In this document: positions 4,815 through 6,986 of the stretch, piece by piece
Layout of the letters: every line of letters begins with the position of its first letter
How positions within the stretch are numbered: position 1 is the first letter of the stretch
Source: Nanobdellota archaeon
GTDB lineage: Archaea > Nanobdellota > Nanobdellia > Woesearchaeales > GW2011-AR9
NCBI GenBank assembly: GCA_030695685.1
Contig: JAUYPT010000098.1
Span: forward strand, 1 to 6,986
DNA: 6,986 bases
Direction: 5' to 3'
Notes under the pieces: model-generated
What the model was told of the DNA's origin: nothing
What the model saw: the letters and a program-made list of their open reading frames with translations, nothing else
The model's database searches: none
Program-made: the position numbers and the translations under genes

Positions 4815-6986
4815 TCAAAACTTCTCTAAACTCATCTGCTCCTCTAACCGTTTCGCTCTCATCCGCCGCAGCGCGGCATCATCTTTCTGCAAAATGCGCT
4901 GGATTTCTTCCGCCCTGCTGATAACCAGAGACGGCAGTCCGGCAAGTTTGGCAACATGGATGCCGTAACTTTGATCTGTTCCGCCCAAACAAAGCTTACG
5001 CAGGAAAATGATCGATCCATCCACTTCTTTCACCGCAACATTATAATTTTTAACCCGCTGGAATTTCGCTGCCAGCTTATTCATGACATGGTAATGGGTT
5101 GCAAACAACGTTTTGGCTTTGACAGTATTGTGAATATATTCTGCAACACTCCAGGCAATGGAAACGCCGTCAAATGTGGATGTTCCCCTGCCAATTTCAT
5201 CCAGAATAATTAAGCTGTTCTCCGTAGCATTATTGAGAATAGCAGCGGTTTCATTCATTTCAACCATAAATGTGGATTGTCCTGATGTCAGATCATCATA
5301 GGCTCCTACTCGTGTAAAAATTCGGTCAACAATGCCCAAGACACATTCGTCTGCAGGGACAAAAGAGCCTATCTGCGCTAATAAGACTATCAACGCTGTC
5401 TGCCGCATGATCGTAGATTTTCCCGCCATGTTCGGGCCGGTAATAACCATCATTTCACCAGCATCAAGCACAACATCATTGCTGATAAAATGAGGTTCGA
5501 TTATTTCCACGACCGGATGCCGGCCGTTCTTAATCTGGAGAACCTTTTCATCGACAAATACAGGTTTAGAGTACTGTTGTTCTAACGCCAGTGTTGCCAA
5601 GGAACAAAGCACATCCAGAATTGCTACTTTGCTGGCAGAATCCTGAATAGCGTTTGTTCGAGCAGCAATCTTCTGCAGCAGTTCCTGAAATAAAGCGTAT
5701 TCTAACTCCACTATTTTCTCTTCCGCTCCGAGAATTTTTTCCTCTTCACGCTTTAACTCTTCGGTAATATAACGCTCTGCATTGACAGTAGTCTGCTTGC
5801 GGATATAGTGCGTAGGAACTTTAAACAGATTTTTTCTGGTCACTTCAATAAAATAGCCAAAGACTTTGGTATAACCAATCTTTAAATTTTGAATACCTGT
5901 CTTCTCGCGTTCCTGCTCTTCTAACTGCTGCAAATAGTGCTTGCTGTTTTTCTTAAGGTCGTGCAGATGTGCCAACTCCCGGTGATAGCTTGATTTTATG
6001 ATGCCACCTTCCCGAATGGTCAGCGGCGCATCATCCCGTACTGCTTCTTCAATAAGACTGGCAACATCATGCACATCATCCATTCTCTGACATTGCTGCA
6101 GCAGGTCAGCAGACAAGGGCATTACTTTTTCTTTGATTGCAGGAAGATGCTGCAATGACATTTTTAATGACAGCAAATCTCGAGGAGTAGCATTGCCATA
6201 ATTAATTCTGCTAATTAATCGTTCTAGATCATAGACTTGATCAAGCAGCGTTAGTACATCTTCTTTAATGATAAGATGTGTTGTTAGCTGCTCTACCCCT
6301 GCCAGGCGCTGCTCAATGAAATCGCGGTTAAGAAGAGGCGCCGTAAGCCATTTCCGCAATAAACGCGCACCCATGGCAGTAGTTGTCTTATCCAGCACTG
6401 AAAGTAATGTTCCTCTCACAGATTGGTCTTTCATGCTCTTCATCAACTCTAGATTGCGGAATGTACTGCTGTCCAGCAGCATTGTGTAGTGGCTGCTGCG
6501 GGTAGAAATTTTCTTAATGTGGGATAAATTATTTTTCTGAGTATCGATTAAATAATGCAGCAGCCCGCCGCACACTGCAATGTTCAGTTCTTGATCTTCC
6601 AATCCAAACGAATCTAATGATGAAAGATTAAAATGCTGCCGCAACAGTTCCCGGGACTTTTGCACCTGGAAAAAATAATCATCTGTTGCATTCAAAAAAC
6701 AACCTTGCAGTTTTATTTTCTGAATCAATTCGGCATTGACCGCAAAACTGGCAGGAATGACACATTCGCTGGGATTTAAGCGCGTAATTTCATTGATAAG
6801 AATAGTTTCATTCTCTGCAATTGTGGTTAAGAATTCTCCCGTAGAAAGATCACAGAAGGCAAGAGCAAACTGATTTCCAGCAGACTTTAAAGCTAGGATA
6901 TAATTATTTTCTGTTTCCTGCAGCATTGATGATTCAATGACCGTGCCAGGAGTGACAATCCGCACTAATCCCCGTTTTACCAGTCC
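4815..6986 (-). CDS. mutS: DNA mismatch repair protein MutS, N-terminus outside window
   Basis: The frame is open to the window edge, giving 723 visible residues and a TGA stop. MutS finds base mismatches and small loops and, as an ATP-driven clamp, recruits MutL. The visible part begins at VKRGLVRIVTPGT, near residue 110 of E. coli MutS, so the mismatch-reading domain with Phe-x-Glu lies outside. Counting from the edge: connector and lever domains up to about 330, clamp about 340-430 (GYTKVFGYFIEVT, 371-383), then the ATPase with Walker A TGPNMAGKST (516-525), DLTSGQSTFMVEM (565-577), Walker B LIILDE (592-597) and FATHYH (628-633). All key ATPase residues are present. It ends soon after GIHVAKLAGLP (675-685), lacking the E. 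coli-type tetramerisation tail. The last seven residues, QMSLEKF, look like a sliding-clamp motif. The sequence is bacterial-type MutS1, consistent with ancient transfer into archaea. No mutL is visible. Confidence 0.96.
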   Translation of the reverse strand, partial: GLVKRGLVRIVTPGTVIESSMLQETENNYILALKSAGNQFALAFCDLSTGEFLTTIAENETILINEITRLNPSECVIPASFAVNAELIQKIKLQGCFLNATDDYFFQVQKSRELLRQHFNLSSLDSFGLEDQELNIAVCGGLLHYLIDTQKNNLSHIKKISTRSSHYTMLLDSSTFRNLELMKSMKDQSVRGTLLSVLDKTTTAMGARLLRKWLTAPLLNRDFIEQRLAGVEQLTTHLIIKEDVLTLLDQVYDLERLISRINYGNATPRDLLSLKMSLQHLPAIKEKVMPLSADLLQQCQRMDDVHDVASLIEEAVRDDAPLTIREGGIIKSSYHRELAHLHDLKKNSKHYLQQLEEQEREKTGIQNLKIGYTKVFGYFIEVTRKNLFKVPTHYIRKQTTVNAERYITEELKREEEKILGAEEKIVELEYALFQELLQKIAARTNAIQDSASKVAILDVLCSLATLALEQQYSKPVFVDEKVLQIKNGRHPVVEIIEPHFISNDVVLDAGEMMVITGPNMAGKSTIMRQTALIVLLAQIGSFVPADECVLGIVDRIFTRVGAYDDLTSGQSTFMVEMNETAAILNNATENSLIILDEIGRGTSTFDGVSIAWSVAEYIHNTVKAKTLFATHYHVMNKLAAKFQRVKNYNVAVKEVDGSIIFLRKLCLGGTDQSYGIHVAKLAGLPSLVISRAEEIQRILQKDDAALRRMRAKRLEEQMSLEKF

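Noticed and set aside
4771..4818. TTG start at 4818 for the TIGR02996-like protein, overlapping the mutS stop
   Set aside because: The extra 16 codons are the promoter region itself: they contain the palindromic TATA box, which sits 26.5 bp before the ATG at 4770.
4956..5213. Plus-strand open frames inside mutS, the TIGR02996-like gene and the methyltransferase
   Set aside because: They lie opposite well-supported coding regions, have no promoter and resemble no protein. They are shadows of the real genes.
4835..6986. MutS2-type or truncated pseudogene status for the MutS frame
   Set aside because: The clamp and all ATPase motifs are intact with no frameshift, there is no Smr domain, and the missing N-terminus is only the window edge.

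Overview
The window reads as a piece of an archaeal chromosome, most likely from a DPANN-type lineage (Woesearchaeota or relatives). The lineage is an inference. It rests on palindromic A/T boxes of archaeal TATA type lying 26-28 bp upstream of ATG codons, which implies leaderless transcripts. It also rests on a METTL5-type RNA methyltransferase of archaeal/eukaryotic style, T-run rather than hairpin terminators, a coiled-coil/winged-helix protein of a type I associate with DPANN genomes, and a bacterial-type MutS whose last residues form a PCNA-binding-like motif. I see no rRNA, tRNA, CRISPR array, insertion sequence or long repeat.

Layout. 1-624 (-): a PIN-domain nuclease gene cut by the window edge, with a clear promoter. 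715-1164 (-): coiled-coil plus winged-helix protein. 1165-1336: no gene; it holds only promoter-like sequence and a T-run terminator. 1337-1618 (-): small secreted cysteine-containing protein. It shares one TATA box with the divergent gene 1673-2386 (+), a METTL5-like methyltransferase. Overlapping that gene's end is 2379-2687 (+), a MazF/PemK-like endoribonuclease toxin with no recognisable antitoxin. 2747-3034 (+): small conserved-looking protein ending in IEFF. It converges, with only 2 bp between stops, on 3037-3678 (-), a protein resembling an uncharacterised bacterial family. 3718-4770 (-): 350-residue protein with an N-terminal segment resembling the TIGR02996 repeat-companion domain. 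4815-6986 (-): mutS, lacking its 5' end because it runs off the window.

How the genes relate. The three right-hand minus-strand genes are tightly packed (44 and 39 bp gaps), but the middle one has its own strong promoter and the last has a plausible one, so they need not be a functional operon. The METTL5-like and MazF-like genes overlap and are probably co-transcribed. Both act on RNA, one modifying and one cutting. MutS is the only gene whose full pathway (mismatch repair) is certain. No mutL is visible. I find no complete new multi-gene defence system. The points most worth following are the shared symmetric promoter with an inverted repeat over the methyltransferase start, the C-terminal clamp motif of MutS, the orphan MazF, and two proteins with bacterial-looking domains next to mutS.
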